A stretch of DNA of 64,000 nucleotides, taken from NCBI RefSeq assembly GCF_001891085.1, contig NZ_JXUP01000001.1, forward strand, positions 248,001 to 312,000, written 5' to 3'. The notes below the pieces were generated by a model that searched no databases, was not told the DNA's origin, and saw only the letters and a list, made by a program, of their open reading frames with translations. This DNA is from Campylobacter concisus (GTDB taxonomy: Bacteria > Campylobacterota > Campylobacteria > Campylobacterales > Campylobacteraceae). Below are positions 7,235 through 17,098 of this stretch, piece by piece (the stretch's first letter is position 1; each line of letters starts with the position of its first letter). The translations under genes were made by a program, and so were the position numbers.

Positions 7235-8740
7235 TTATGCCCTAAAACTAAGCGCCTCTAAGATATGGGGCTTTAAAATTTGCTCGCTATCATCAAGGTC
7301 AGCGATACTTCTAGCCACTCTAAGTGTCCTTTTTATGCCTCTTTGAGAAAGATTGTACCTCGAGGCTGCCTTTTGTAAAATTTCTCTTGCTTCATTATCC
7401 AGTAGACAAAATTTTTCTACTTGTGCATCATTTAGCTTGCCGTTTAGCTCATCTTGATCGCGCTTTTTTTGAAACATAAACGCCTTTAAAACCATATCGC
7501 TCATCTGTTGTGAGCTCAAACTCGCCTTGTCACCTGGCGAACTCTCGTCCATAGCAACTTTTAAATCAATGCGGTCGAGCACTGGAGCTGAAATTCTTGA
7601 TTTATAGTTTTTTATCTCATTTTCGCTGCATTTGCAGTTTAGATTGCGAGAGAATAAATTTCCACAAGGACATGGATTTTGAGCTGCTACGAAGATAAAT
7701 TTCGTTTCATAAGTCACTTTTGAATTTACCCTTGCGATGTGGATTTGATTGTCTTCAAGTGGCTCTCTAAGGCTTTCTATCACCTGTTTAGAAAAGTGAG
7801 GAAACTCATCAAAAAAAAGTACTCCACCATTTGCAAGCGCGATCTCACCGATCTTTGCGACATTTGAGCCACCACCAAAGATAGAGCTTTTAGTCGAGGT
7901 GTGGTGCGGCGAGCGAAAAGCTCTAATACTTGTAAATTCGCTATCTTGCAAATTTAGCGATCGGTAGGCGGCAGACTTTAACACCTCTTCTAGGCTTTGT
8001 GGTGCCATGATATAAACGAGGCGTTTTGCACACATGCTTTTGCCGCTACCTGGGCTACCTTCAAATAAAATATTGTGCATACCAACAGCTGCGATGACGC
8101 AGGCTCTTTTAGCTCTTTCTTGACCCAAAACATCCTTAAAATCAAGCTCGAAGTTTAAATTTGGAACGTATCTTTTGCCAGAAATTTCTATAACGTTTGA
8201 AAATAGCTCATGTGTAGCGTTAAAACGTATGCTTTTTGCAAATTCTGCGTCATTAAAAAATCTAATCGCTTCCTCTAGAGTACTAACCGCATAAATCTCT
8301 AAATTTGGGATCATAGAAGCTTTTTGCGCTATCTCTTTTGGCACCAAGACTTTTAAGTTTTTTACCTGCGTGCTTAAAAAAAGAAGGATCGAGAATAAAT
8401 TTGCTGTGCTTTTTACGCTTCCATCAAGTCCAAGCTCGCCAAAGACAAAAATTTTCTCTAAGCTTTTTGCCTTTTGAAGAGCTATAAGAAGGGCGATAGC
8501 TAGGTCAAAATGTGAGCCACTTTTTGGCAGATCTGAAGGGGATAAATTTATGGTTATCTTTTGTGCCGGGAAGGAAAAATCAAGTGCCAGAAGTGCTGCC
8601 TTTACACGTTCTGTGCTCTCTTTTATACTTGTGCTTGCAAGCCCAACGATGCTAAAACCAGGAAGCCCACGAGAGAAGATAGACTCAACGTCAATTATCT
8701 TTAGCCCATCGCCGTAAGTAGCACATCTTAAAGACTTCAT
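7235..8740 (-). CDS. comM: YifB/ComM family Mg-chelatase-like AAA ATPase
   Basis: 501 residues. The N-terminal ChlI-like domain (about 1-165) has GLPGFSIVGLA and TINLSPSDLPK. The ATPase domain has Walker A EGSPGSGKSMCAKRL near residue 230, Walker B GGVLFFDEFPHF, and a CPCGN cysteine cluster (AAQNPCPCGN, then CKCSENE) followed by the SAPVLDRIDL sensor block. These are hallmarks of ComM/YifB, a hexameric helicase that promotes branch migration of incoming DNA during natural transformation. The start overlaps the stop of def by 4 bases. Assignment to the family is firm; the transformation role is known from other species. Confidence 0.92.
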   Translation of the reverse strand: MKSLRCATYGDGLKIIDVESIFSRGLPGFSIVGLASTSIKESTERVKAALLALDFSFPAQKITINLSPSDLPKSGSHFDLAIALLIALQKAKSLEKIFVFGELGLDGSVKSTANLFSILLFLSTQVKNLKVLVPKEIAQKASMIPNLEIYAVSTLEEAIRFFNDAEFAKSIRFNATHELFSNVIEISGKRYVPNLNFELDFKDVLGQERAKRACVIAAVGMHNILFEGSPGSGKSMCAKRLVYIMAPQSLEEVLKSAAYRSLNLQDSEFTSIRAFRSPHHTSTKSSIFGGGSNVAKIGEIALANGGVLFFDEFPHFSKQVIESLREPLEDNQIHIARVNSKVTYETKFIFVAAQNPCPCGNLFSRNLNCKCSENEIKNYKSRISAPVLDRIDLKVAMDESSPGDKASLSSQQMSDMVLKAFMFQKKRDQDELNGKLNDAQVEKFCLLDNEAREILQKAASRYNLSQRGIKRTLRVARSIADLDDSEQILKPHILEALSFRA

Positions 8741-9255
8741 GAAACTTTTTCTTTTTTTTGCTTTTTGTATTCCTTATCAAATTTTTTACGTTTATTAAAG
8801 CCGATTTTTTCTATAAAAAGATGTCCATCTAAATGATCATTTTCATGCTGGATAGCGATAGCCAAAAGCCCATCAGCCTTTAAACTTTGCTCTTTGCCAA
8901 AGCGGTCTTGATATTTGATAGCCACAACCTCATTTCTTTTTACATCTTCATAATATCCAGGCACACTAAGGCAACCCTCTTGATATATGCATTCTCCTTC
9001 GCGTAGTTCAAATTTTGGATTTATGATCTCGATTAAATTTTCTTTATCTTGTACGCCCTCGTCATTGGCTAGATTTATAATAAAAATTCTTTTTGCAACA
9101 CCTATCTGAATAGCAGCAAGGCCGATGCCTTCTTTTGCAATCATCGTATCATACATATCATCAAGTAGTTTGTGAAGTTCCTCGTCAAAAATTTTAACCT
9201 CTTTTGAGACTTCATAAAGCTTTTTATTTGGATAAGATAAAACCTCTAAGATCAA
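8737..9255 (-). CDS. def: Peptide deformylase
   Basis: Removes the N-formyl group from nascent proteins. The three PDF motifs are present: GIGLAAIQIG, EGCLSVPG (metal-binding Cys) and AIQHENDHLDG (HExxH with two metal-binding His and the catalytic Glu). I choose the TTG at 9253-9255, giving 172 residues starting MILEVLSYPNK, because AGGAG then lies 7 bases upstream; a TTG two codons earlier (9261) would sit almost on the Shine-Dalgarno. It overlaps comM by 4 bases and follows the degenerate GGDEF gene by about 14 bases. Confidence 0.95.
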   Translation of the reverse strand: MILEVLSYPNKKLYEVSKEVKIFDEELHKLLDDMYDTMIAKEGIGLAAIQIGVAKRIFIINLANDEGVQDKENLIEIINPKFELREGECIYQEGCLSVPGYYEDVKRNEVVAIKYQDRFGKEQSLKADGLLAIAIQHENDHLDGHLFIEKIGFNKRKKFDKEYKKQKKEKVS

Positions 9256-9269
9256 GCCCAAACTCCTAC

Positions 9270-10292
9270 TTATTCACCCAAAAATATAGGCTGCTCATCA
9301 TCTTGTGTTAGCATTAGTTGATCTAACGAGTAAGAGATTAATTCTTCAGCACTTCTTGTCTTTGTTATCATGCTTGAAACCACTTGGATGTCAAGCTTGC
9401 ACTCTTCACCATCTATCTTCCAAGGTATAGATGAAAGCATATTTAAAATTCTACTACCGGCTTGTTTTGTACCATTTTCATCAGTATATTTCATAACCAT
9501 AGCAAAACAGCCATCTCCGTAATGAGCTACTATATCGCTTCTTCTAGAAGTTCTTAAAAGAAGCTGTGATATAGCTTTATACATATTGTTTCGCTCTTTT
9601 AAATTTTTAACACGATTTGTAAATCTATCTTTTGCTCTTACTAGTAAAAACGATGCGTTATAGCCATATCTTTTAACAGCTTCTACTTCACTTTGCACTG
9701 TGGCTACTAAAAATTTTTTATTATAGACGTCATATGTCGTATCATAAATCGACTGCTCTTCAATAGATTTAAGCATCTTGGCTACTTCGTCATAGCTTAC
9801 TTTAATGACATCAAGATGCTTATCCATAAGGCTATTTAATTTTATTAGGTCATGATTAAATGCACTTAAAACATTTTGAAGAGCTAGGATATTTGTATTA
9901 TTTTTGAGTGCATCCATGCGCTTTTGCACTAGGCCTCTCATGATGCCTAAATTTTTATAGATTAGTACCACGGCTTGAAGCATGCTTTTTATCTGGATAA
10001 ATCCTTGCTTTATCTCTTTTTCAATAGAGATATTACCATTTGTAGGCACTGAAATTTCAGAATTTGCGACTATAATATCACCGATCTCTTTTCTAAATTC
10101 ATCAGGCTGTCCATCAAGCATTTTCTCAAAATAAATAGAATAATTATTTGGCGTAGATGGAACATTATCATCGCTTAATTCATGCAAAACATTTTCTGAA
10201 AATCTGTAGATATCTACCTTTTCTTTTTCTAGAATATGTTTTACCTCAACCGCTTTTTTCTTAGGGTCTGGTGCATTATCTATCTTTATCAC
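9270..10292 (-). CDS. Degenerate GGDEF-domain protein
   Basis: 340 residues, no signal peptide or membrane helix, so probably cytoplasmic. Residues 1-170 are helical and of unknown family. Residues ~180-335 look like a GGDEF domain: DTTYDVYNKKFL matches the usual start of the domain (D.LT.l.NR) and DIVAHYGDGCFAMVM stands where the signature normally reads GG(D/E)EF. With YGDGC in place of GGDEF, diguanylate cyclase activity is unlikely; such domains usually bind GTP or act as regulators. The gene lies between def and clpP, 9 bases after clpP, in a housekeeping operon. I know of no established function. Confidence 0.75.
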   Translation of the reverse strand: MIKIDNAPDPKKKAVEVKHILEKEKVDIYRFSENVLHELSDDNVPSTPNNYSIYFEKMLDGQPDEFRKEIGDIIVANSEISVPTNGNISIEKEIKQGFIQIKSMLQAVVLIYKNLGIMRGLVQKRMDALKNNTNILALQNVLSAFNHDLIKLNSLMDKHLDVIKVSYDEVAKMLKSIEEQSIYDTTYDVYNKKFLVATVQSEVEAVKRYGYNASFLLVRAKDRFTNRVKNLKERNNMYKAISQLLLRTSRRSDIVAHYGDGCFAMVMKYTDENGTKQAGSRILNMLSSIPWKIDGEECKLDIQVVSSMITKTRSAEELISYSLDQLMLTQDDEQPIFLGE

Positions 10293-10300
10293 TTTGGGCC

Positions 10301-10891
10301 TTATTTAAAACTTTTCTCCAAAATTTTATCAACAAGTCCGTACTCTTTGGCTTCGGCCGAACTCATAAAGAAGTCACGTTCAGTATCTTTTACGATCTTA
10401 CTTAGCTTTTGACCTGTATTTTTGGCCAAAATTCCATTTAAAATCTCTTTCATACGCAAAATTTCACGAGCTTGTATCTCGATATCAGTCGCTTGTCCTC
10501 TAGCACCGCCAAGTGGTTGATGTATCATGATGCGAGAATTTGGCAGTGCATATCTTTTACCTGGTGCGCCACAGCTTAGCAAAAATGCACCCATGCTAGC
10601 AGCTTGGCCGATACAGATCGTGCAAACATCTGGCTTTATGTAATTCATCGTATCATAGATGCTAAAGCCACTTGTTATAACGCCACCTGGTGAGTTTATA
10701 TATAGATAGATATCTTTATCTGGATCTTCAGCCTCTAAAAATAGAAGCTGGGCGACAATAGAAGCGGCCATACCGTCCTCTATCTCACCACTTAGCATAA
10801 CGATCCTGTCTTTTAAAAGACGGGAGTATATATCATAGCTTCGCTCACCTCTACTAGTTCTTTCAACTACGACAGGAACGTAATAGCTCAT
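10301..10891 (-). CDS. clpP: ATP-dependent Clp protease proteolytic subunit
   Basis: 196 residues, normal ClpP length. The catalytic triad is visible: Ser99 in GQAASMGAF, His124 in [10 protein letters not shown] and Asp173 in TERDFFMS. The N-terminal processing region and the oligomer contacts look normal. It forms the tetradecameric barrel that works with ClpA or ClpX. ATG overlaps the stop of tig by one base, so chaperone and protease are made together, an arrangement shared by many bacteria. Confidence 0.98.
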   Translation of the reverse strand: MSYYVPVVVERTSRGERSYDIYSRLLKDRIVMLSGEIEDGMAASIVAQLLFLEAEDPDKDIYLYINSPGGVITSGFSIYDTMNYIKPDVCTICIGQAASMGAFLLSCGAPGKRYALPNSRIMIHQPLGGARGQATDIEIQAREILRMKEILNGILAKNTGQKLSKIVKDTERDFFMSSAEAKEYGLVDKILEKSFK

Positions 10892-12222
10892 TACTCAGCC
10901 TTCTCTTTTTTGCTTGCTTTTTTCTCATCTTTTTCTTTGTTGAAAAGCTCGCTAAATAGCTTCTCCTCGATCATCGACATCTTTATAGCTGGAAGCATGC
11001 CTTGGTTGCGGTACATCTCAAGGTGTGCTTTTGGATCTTGACCGCTTCTATATGCCTCAAAATAGATCGCTTGAACGACCTCTTGATCGCTCACTTTCAC
11101 GCCTCTTACGCGAGCTAGCTCATCTATGATGAAAGTTAGGCGAACGCTATTTTCAGCGTCTTTTCTATACTCGTCACGTTTTTTGGCTAGAGCGTCTTTG
11201 TCTTCTCTAAATTTCTTCATATCATCTGGAGTAAATGAGCTCCATGCGTTTCTAAACTGCATATCGATCTCTTGCTCGACGATATTTTTTGGCACGTCAA
11301 ATTTAAATTTCTCAACCGCAGCTTCAGCAAATTTTGGTTTTAGCTCTTCATTTATAAGTTTATAAATTTTCTCTTGACGAATTTGCTCTTTTATGCGCTC
11401 TTCAAGTAGCTCTTCAGTTGGTTTTTCTTCGTTTGGAAGGATAGTTTTTAGCATCTCTTCGTCTAGTTTTTCAGGGATCTTTCTCTCTTGAATTTCATGA
11501 AGTTTGACTTTAAAAACAGCATCTTTGCCAGCTAAATGTGCAGCGCCGTAGTTCTCTGGAAATTTAACCTCGATATCTTTTTCGCCGCCAGCTTTTATGC
11601 CTACCATGCCATCTTCAAAGCCTGGGATGAATTGGTTTGAGCCGATCTCAAGCACGTAGTTTTCAGCCTTGCCACCTTCAAATGCAACGCCATCAACAAA
11701 GCCTTCAAAGTCAAATTTAGCAAAATCGCCTACTTTTAGGCCTCTTTTGCCTTCTACTTTTTCAAGTGGAGCTATCATTTTTAAAAGTTCAGCTTTTTTC
11801 TCATCGATATCTTTTTTCAAAACGCGTGGGTTTGAAAACTCAGGTATCAAGCTCTCATAGCCGCTCACATCGACACTTGGCTTAAATGAAACTGTTAGCT
11901 CAACGTCGATCTTGTCATCTTTTCTATCAAATTTTGAAACGATAGGCTCGCCGATAAGGTCGTCATTTTTCTTGCCTGCTTTTTTGATAGCCTCTTCGAC
12001 TACATCTCTTAAGACATCTTGCTCAGCGTCGTTTGTCAGCTCTTTCTCGTAGCGTTTTAGCACGACAGCGACTGGCACATGACCTTGTCTAAAGCCATCT
12101 ACTTTCATAGTTTTTGCCGCTTTTTTTGCTAGTTTTTCTACGCTAGACTTTATAGCATCTGCACTTATAGTTGTGCTAGCTAGGGTATTTACGCTATCTA
12201 GAGCTTTTGTTTTGATTTCCAT
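10891..12222 (-). CDS. tig: Trigger factor, ribosome-associated chaperone
   Basis: 443 residues. The N-terminal ribosome-binding domain has the signature [17 protein letters not shown] around residues 42-58, with the FRxGxxP ribosome-docking motif. The FKBP-type isomerase domain follows ([15 protein letters not shown] to FKVKLHEI), then the long helical C-terminal chaperone domain ending in a Lys-rich tail. The ATG follows AAAGGAATTCG. It heads the tig-clpP-(GGDEF)-def operon and is divergent from folE, with both promoters in about 135 AT-rich bases. Confidence 0.97.
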   Translation of the reverse strand: MEIKTKALDSVNTLASTTISADAIKSSVEKLAKKAAKTMKVDGFRQGHVPVAVVLKRYEKELTNDAEQDVLRDVVEEAIKKAGKKNDDLIGEPIVSKFDRKDDKIDVELTVSFKPSVDVSGYESLIPEFSNPRVLKKDIDEKKAELLKMIAPLEKVEGKRGLKVGDFAKFDFEGFVDGVAFEGGKAENYVLEIGSNQFIPGFEDGMVGIKAGGEKDIEVKFPENYGAAHLAGKDAVFKVKLHEIQERKIPEKLDEEMLKTILPNEEKPTEELLEERIKEQIRQEKIYKLINEELKPKFAEAAVEKFKFDVPKNIVEQEIDMQFRNAWSSFTPDDMKKFREDKDALAKKRDEYRKDAENSVRLTFIIDELARVRGVKVSDQEVVQAIYFEAYRSGQDPKAHLEMYRNQGMLPAIKMSMIEEKLFSELFNKEKDEKKASKKEKAE

Positions 12223-12359
12223 CGAATTCCTTTATGAATACAAATTTTTAGCCCAAAATATAGCAGAATTTTCCTTATTTCATTGTAAATTTGTAAATTT
12301 TTATAGATATAAAAGGCGTTTTAACGTAGAATTTGGCGATAAAATTATGGAGAAAATTT

Positions 12360-12932
12360 ATGCAAGAGAGTTTTGAAAATTCAGTTAAAAATATGCTAAC
12401 TATCATCGGTGAAGATCCAAACAGAGAGGGGCTTATAAAAACCCCAGAGCGCGTTTATAAAGCTTTTAAATTTCTAACTAGCGGATACGATCAGGACCCA
12501 AAAGAAGTCCTTGGTGACGCTCTTTTTACTAGCTCAAACAACGAAATGGTTTTAATGCGAAACATCGAGTTTTACAGCCTTTGTGAGCACCATTTGCTGC
12601 CTATCATCGGCCGCGTGCATGTCGCATATATCCCAAATGGCAAGGTCGTTGGCCTTAGTAAAATTCCACGCATGGTAAATATCTACGCCAGACGCTTGCA
12701 AATTCAAGAGCAGATGACCGAGCAGATCGCAAAGGCGCTTGAGGACGTTATCGCTCCAAAAGGCGTTGGAGTAGTCGTCGAGGCTAGGCACATGTGCGTT
12801 GAGATGAGAGGTGTGGAGAAGATAAACTCGACTACTACGACCTCTGCGCTTAGAGGCTGCTTTATCAAAAACGCAGACACAAGACGAGAGTTTTTCTCGC
12901 TGATAAATTCGCCTAGGGAAACGCATTTTTGA
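12360..12932 (+). CDS. folE: GTP cyclohydrolase I
   Basis: 190 residues from the ATG at 12360, which has GGAG 8 bases upstream; a TTG at 12333 gives a longer frame but has no ribosome site. FolE makes dihydroneopterin triphosphate, the first step of folate synthesis. Zinc and active-site motifs are present: [14 protein letters not shown] (Cys and His ligands), [19 protein letters not shown] and [10 protein letters not shown] (second Cys). The homodecameric enzyme is cytoplasmic. The stop overlaps the TTG start of fliI within TTTTTGA, so the two genes are coupled. Confidence 0.97.
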   Translation: MQESFENSVKNMLTIIGEDPNREGLIKTPERVYKAFKFLTSGYDQDPKEVLGDALFTSSNNEMVLMRNIEFYSLCEHHLLPIIGRVHVAYIPNGKVVGLSKIPRMVNIYARRLQIQEQMTEQIAKALEDVIAPKGVGVVVEARHMCVEMRGVEKINSTTTTSALRGCFIKNADTRREFFSLINSPRETHF

Positions 12933-14236
12933 GTTTAGAGCGTATAAATTCAAGGCTTAAAGAGGGCGTAAAGCTCTCAAATACCTTCGGTGTCATAACA
13001 AAGATCACAGCTACTACGATAGAGATCACCGGACTTCGCCCAAGTATCGGCGACATCGTGCGCATAGTGGCAAAAGACAAGAGTAAAAACGGCCTTGGCA
13101 TGGTCACGCAGATAAAGACAGATGGCGCTTATATCAGTCCATTTGGCTTTGTCGAGGGTTTTAGGATAGGCGACTTTGTCTATGAGAGCGATCAGGGCAT
13201 GAGCATACCGGTGGGGCCAAATTTACTTGGTCGCGTGGTTGATCCATTTATGAAGCCAATTGATGGCAAAGGGGCGATTGATACGACTGAATATATGCCG
13301 ATCATGAGAGCGCCCATAGATGCGATGAAAAGGGGGCTTATAAACGAGCCTTTTAGCGTTGGCATAAAGACGATAGATGGGCTGCTTACTTGTGGCAAAG
13401 GGCAAAAGCTGGGAATTTTCGCAGGTTCAGGCGTGGGCAAATCAACCCTCATGGGCATGATCGTAAAAAATACGCTAGCCCCCATAAAAGTAGTCGCGCT
13501 AATAGGCGAGCGTGGCCGTGAGGTGCCTGAATTTATCGAAAAAAACCTAGGCGGCGACCTAGAGGGCACGGTAATCATCGTAGCGACCAGTGATGATAGC
13601 TCGCTCATGCGAAAGTACGGTGCCTTTTGTGCGATGAGCGTGGCTGAATACTTCAAACAGCAGGGCAACGACGTGCTTTTCATCATGGATAGCGTCACTC
13701 GTTTTGCGATGGCGCAGCGTGAGATCGGCCTTGCGCTTGGCGAGCCACCGACCTCAAAGGGCTATCCGCCAAGCTCGCTCACACTCTTGCCACAGCTAAT
13801 GGAACGCGCCGGCAAAGAGGAGGGCAAGGGCAGTATCACGGCATTTTTCACCGTGCTAGTCGAGGGCGATGATATGAGCGACCCGATAGCTGACCAAAGC
13901 CGCTCTATCCTAGACGGCCACATCGTGCTAAGCCGCGAGCTAACGGACTTTGGCATCTACCCACCTATCAATATACAAAACTCGGCCTCGCGTGTCATGG
14001 GCGACGTGATCGGCAAAGAACACAAGCTAAATGCGATGAAATTTAAGCGACTTTACTCGCTTTTAAAAGAAAATGAGGTCTTGCTTCGTATCGGCGCATA
14101 TCAAAAGGGCAGCGACAAGGAGCTTGACCTTGCGATCTCGAAGAAAGAATTTATGGAGAGCTTCTTAAAACAAAGCTCAGAAGAGACCTTTGCGCTTGAA
14201 GAGGTCGAAGAGTTGCTTGATAAGATCAATCAGTAA
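12929..14236 (+). CDS. fliI: Flagellum-specific ATPase, type III export
   Basis: 435 residues, beginning with a TTG at 12929-12931 that overlaps the folE stop. FliI energises export of flagellar proteins as a hexamer at the base of the motor. Motifs are Walker [12 protein letters not shown] near residue 165, [10 protein letters not shown], Walker [20 protein letters not shown] and the catalytic-site region with [12 protein letters not shown]-terminal beta-barrel and C-terminal helical domains are complete. G+C is higher than in most of the window. Beyond its end lies a decayed region without further flagellar genes. Confidence 0.97.
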   Translation: MSLERINSRLKEGVKLSNTFGVITKITATTIEITGLRPSIGDIVRIVAKDKSKNGLGMVTQIKTDGAYISPFGFVEGFRIGDFVYESDQGMSIPVGPNLLGRVVDPFMKPIDGKGAIDTTEYMPIMRAPIDAMKRGLINEPFSVGIKTIDGLLTCGKGQKLGIFAGSGVGKSTLMGMIVKNTLAPIKVVALIGERGREVPEFIEKNLGGDLEGTVIIVATSDDSSLMRKYGAFCAMSVAEYFKQQGNDVLFIMDSVTRFAMAQREIGLALGEPPTSKGYPPSSLTLLPQLMERAGKEEGKGSITAFFTVLVEGDDMSDPIADQSRSILDGHIVLSRELTDFGIYPPINIQNSASRVMGDVIGKEHKLNAMKFKRLYSLLKENEVLLRIGAYQKGSDKELDLAISKKEFMESFLKQSSEETFALEEVEELLDKINQ

Positions 14237-14281
14237 ATTTCTCTATAAATTTGACTACTAAAATTTCATAGCCTTTTAAAT

Positions 14282-14437
14282 TTATTATTAAAAAGATCGG
14301 TAAATTTGCTTTTTTTTGGTGCGAAAGGCGCTGCTGTAAAAAGCATGGTAGAAAATTTGAAATTTATAGGATTTTGTGAGGCTAAATTTCATGAAGTGAG
14401 CGGCTTTTGTGTTAGGAAAAATGATAAAGCGTTATAA
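14282..14437 (+). pseudogene. C-terminal fragment of an unrecognised gene
   Basis: About 45 in-frame codons read like real protein (GAKGAAVKSMVENLKFIGF, then CEAKFHEVSGF and FCVRKNDKAL) and end in TAA, but there is no plausible start and the frame upstream breaks in a T8 run (14310-14317). It looks like the tail of a lost gene just after fliI. I do not recognise the family. Confidence 0.4.
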
Positions 14438-14470
14438 AAAATAGTCACGCCCACGCTTCACACGGCGGAT

Positions 14471-14560
14471 AAAATTTAAAATTTTTGGCTTTTTAATAAA
14501 AAATGTTTGTTTGTAAAGGTTACAGTAGTAAATTTATGGCAAGCGAGCGAGTTAAATTTG
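14471..14560. repeat. Degenerate direct repeat, copy 1
   Basis: The core around 14501-14557 (AAATG.TTGTTTG.AAA, then AGTAAATTTA.GGCAAG) recurs with substitutions and a 4-base deletion at about 14735-14790. It lies in noncoding, decayed DNA between fliI and the AAA ATPase. It may be the trace of an old tandem duplication. Confidence 0.5.
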
Positions 14561-14714
14561 TAACTGCATTTGTCTTGTTTGTCGCTTTTGTAAATTTGCA
14601 TAGATCAAAACAAAATTTAATGCAAAAATATACGCAACTAGAGGCAACAAAGCGATAAAACAGCTTATATAAAAATTTATCTGCCTAAATGTAAGTTGCA
14701 GAGCGTATAAATTT

Positions 14715-14795
14715 CAAAATTTAGGATTTTTGAAAAATGATTGTTTGCAAAAGGACGCGGTAGTAAATTTAAGGCAAGTGAGTTAAATTTATACA
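14715..14795. repeat. Degenerate direct repeat, copy 2
   Basis: Second copy, about 230 bases after the first, in the same orientation. The shared blocks are TTTGCAAAAGG-like, TAGTAAATTTA and GGCAAG, ending in AGTTAAATTT. Neither copy has an open frame. Confidence 0.5.
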
Positions 14796-15084
14796 AAAAG
14801 CCTATGGGCGAGTGTCTATCCTATCGTAGCTTTTGCTAAAATTTAATTGTAAAAAATTCCACATTTAGTTTGGCGAGCACCGATATTTTTAGACTTTGCC
14901 TTGTGAAGTAAAGCGTATATTTAAAAAAGCGTAAGAGAAAAACCTCTTTTTACTTTGTCAAAGATCGAATTCGCTTCGCCTTTTCTATAAATTTTAGTGG
15001 CAGGCTTCTTTTAAATTTAATAGATAAAAGCAAAATTGATATCCGTATTTTGTCTTTGTGGTAGTGTAAAGCCTGCAAGATACT
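14796..15084 (-). other. Decayed coding DNA, several broken minus-strand frames
   Basis: On the minus strand short protein-like pieces (such as AGFTLPQRQNTDINFAF and KGEANSIFDKVKRGFSL) appear in different frames separated by stops. No intact gene remains. Together with the flanking fragments this suggests an old deletion or inactivation event downstream of the AAA ATPase gene. Confidence 0.4.
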
Positions 15085-15355
15085 TTAGAAAAATCTAAGA
15101 GCAAAATTTATCTTTTCATTCTCATCAAAGCTCAAATTTAGCTCACTTTCCCTGTTGCTTCTAAGGACATGCTCCGTATAAAAACAAAATTTCACACTCT
15201 CGGCACTTATCTGCATTTTTCATCGCTAAAGCTTAAATTTATCTCGTGCTTTTCATGTTTTTAGTGGCGAAACTCGTCTAAATTTTTATTGAGTGAAGCA
15301 AATTTCTTATAAGCGTCAGCGGTTTTGTGTAGTGCAAAGTCAAATTTATAAAATA
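15085..15355 (-). pseudogene. Frameshifted remnant downstream of AAA ATPase
   Basis: Minus-strand frames read as one protein once an in-frame stop (about 15267) and a frameshift (about 15220) are ignored. The pieces are KTADAYKKFASLNKNLDEF, then HEINLSFSDEK, then SVKFCFYTEHVLRSNR and SELNLSFDENEKINFALRFF before TAA at 15085. The repeated element NLSF(S/D)DE suggests a beta-repeat protein. It begins only a few bases after the ATPase stop, so it was probably the next gene of that operon. Family not recognised. Confidence 0.5.
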
Positions 15356-15364
15356 AGATAAGGC

Positions 15365-17098
15365 TTAAGAGCCAAATCCCATCTTTTTATCCTCGCCAAA
15401 GCTTGAGTTTAGTTCGCGCTCTATCGTCGTTTTAAAGTCCTCAAAGGTAAAAATCCCATCATCTTTTATCGCCACTTTTAAAGCGGTATTTTTTAGTGCA
15501 AGGACGATCTGTGCGCCACTTAGGTTAAACTCAGCCAGTCTTTCTACGCTAAAGCCATCTTCAAAGCTCGCATTTTCAGGCAAAATTTTACGCCAAATGG
15601 CAAGCCTGCCGTTATAATCAGGCTTTTTAAACTCGATCTTATAATCAAACCTTCTAGAAAACGCCACGTCAAGGCTTTGTAAGAAATTTGTCGTAGCGAT
15701 CAACACGCCTTCAAAGCGCTCGATCTGCTCTAAAAAGATATTTTGCATTTGATTATGCATCTTTTCAGCCCCGCTTGAGCTCTCCACTCTCGTGCTTAAA
15801 AACTGATCGGCCTCGTTTAGTAAAAGCACCGGCTCGCTGCCACTTTTTTTGCAAATTTCTTTGTAAGTGTCAAAAATTTTCCTTACATTTTGCTCGCTCT
15901 CGCCGACATATTTGCTTAAAATTTTTGAGCAGTCAAAGCTTAGAATTTGCTTCTTTAGGCTCTTTGCAAGCCCAACTGCGCTCATGGTCTTACCAGTGCC
16001 AGGCTCGCCGTAAAAGATGATCTTGGCATCTATGTTTTTTCTAGTTTTTATGCCCCAGCTGCTAAGTCTGGCGAGTACTTTTTTATCTACTTGCTTTAGT
16101 ATCGTGCTTAAAAGCTGCTTTGTCTTTTCATTTAGCACGACGTCTTCTAGGCTAGTTACCGGCTCAATGAGCTCAAAAATTTCTTGCTCTTTTACCAGGC
16201 TTTCGATCTTGATTTTCTTGCTGTTTTTGTCATTTTTTGGGTGCATTATGCTTTGCAAAATTTCTTCGTTTATAAAAAAGCTCTTGCTAACGTTGCCATA
16301 AGCGTTTAAAACCTCGTCATAATCGATCAGCGCACCTTCAATGAGCCTTGAGCCGTCCTCTAAAAGAGTGCGATTTTTGATGCGTTCAAGCTCGTCTTTG
16401 CTTATTAGTCCAACTAGTGTGTTTAGATCACGGCCGTTTTCAAAGTCGCCTGCGTACTCCTCTTTTAAAAGGGCTAAAAATATGATCTGCTCTTTTTCAT
16501 CCAGCGAATTTTCTTTAAAGATTTGCTCTATTTTTAGACTAATCTTGCTTAGTTTTACACGCTCATTTATACGCTTTGTAAGCTCAGAAATTTGCTCATT
16601 TATACGCTTTTTGGCATCACTTGAGCTGTTTTCAAAAATAGCAGCCTTTGAGTAAAGCTCTACCTTTAAAAACTGATCTTTTAAATACTCCAAATGATCC
16701 TCATATGGCGTAAGCTCTGGTAAATTTATATCAGCGTTGCCATCTTCTAGAATTTTTAAAAACGTGCTTGAGAGTGAAATTTCAGAATGAAGCAACGAAA
16801 GAAGCCCTTGAGCTGAAGCCCTTTGCGTACTCTCAGGTATTTTAAAAAGACTATAATTTTGTACAATCCAACCGCTATCAAGCAAATTTTTTATAAATTT
16901 TAGATACAAAAGCTGCTTATCATTTTGCGTGCCAAAGACTGCTCCAAGTAGCTCAAAAACGCTCATATTAGCTGTTCCTTGCACATAAGCTTTACTTAGA
17001 TATTTTAAAATTTCTCCCTCTTCATCGCCGCACTTTATCAGCTCGTAAATTTTGCTTTTTTTGAGGTCCTGGTTTAAAAAATCAAGCAAGTATTTCAC
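15365..17098 (-). CDS. AAA family ATPase
   Basis: 577 residues. Residues 1-330 are mostly helical with no known motif. A single AAA module follows: Walker A FYGEPGTGKTMSAVG near residue 363, Walker B EPVLLLNEADQFLS, then the arginine-finger and sensor block IATTNFLQSLDVAFSRRFD. The Walker B acidic pair has Asn before Glu (NEAD), as seen in one group of bacterial AAA proteins, so ATP hydrolysis is probably kept because the Glu remains. C. jejuni has a similar single-copy gene as far as I recall. Its target is unknown. It overlaps the acyl-CoA ligase start by one base. Confidence 0.8.
   Translation of the reverse strand: MKYLLDFLNQDLKKSKIYELIKCGDEEGEILKYLSKAYVQGTANMSVFELLGAVFGTQNDKQLLYLKFIKNLLDSGWIVQNYSLFKIPESTQRASAQGLLSLLHSEISLSSTFLKILEDGNADINLPELTPYEDHLEYLKDQFLKVELYSKAAIFENSSSDAKKRINEQISELTKRINERVKLSKISLKIEQIFKENSLDEKEQIIFLALLKEEYAGDFENGRDLNTLVGLISKDELERIKNRTLLEDGSRLIEGALIDYDEVLNAYGNVSKSFFINEEILQSIMHPKNDKNSKKIKIESLVKEQEIFELIEPVTSLEDVVLNEKTKQLLSTILKQVDKKVLARLSSWGIKTRKNIDAKIIFYGEPGTGKTMSAVGLAKSLKKQILSFDCSKILSKYVGESEQNVRKIFDTYKEICKKSGSEPVLLLNEADQFLSTRVESSSGAEKMHNQMQNIFLEQIERFEGVLIATTNFLQSLDVAFSRRFDYKIEFKKPDYNGRLAIWRKILPENASFEDGFSVERLAEFNLSGAQIVLALKNTALKVAIKDDGIFTFEDFKTTIERELNSSFGEDKKMGFGS

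Noticed and set aside
12552-12953. Minus-strand frame of 133 codons across folE
   Set aside because: folE is unmistakable on the plus strand; the antisense product has no recognisable motifs.
13192-13698. Minus-strand frame of 168 codons inside fliI
   Set aside because: Shadow of a G+C-richer, highly conserved ATPase gene.
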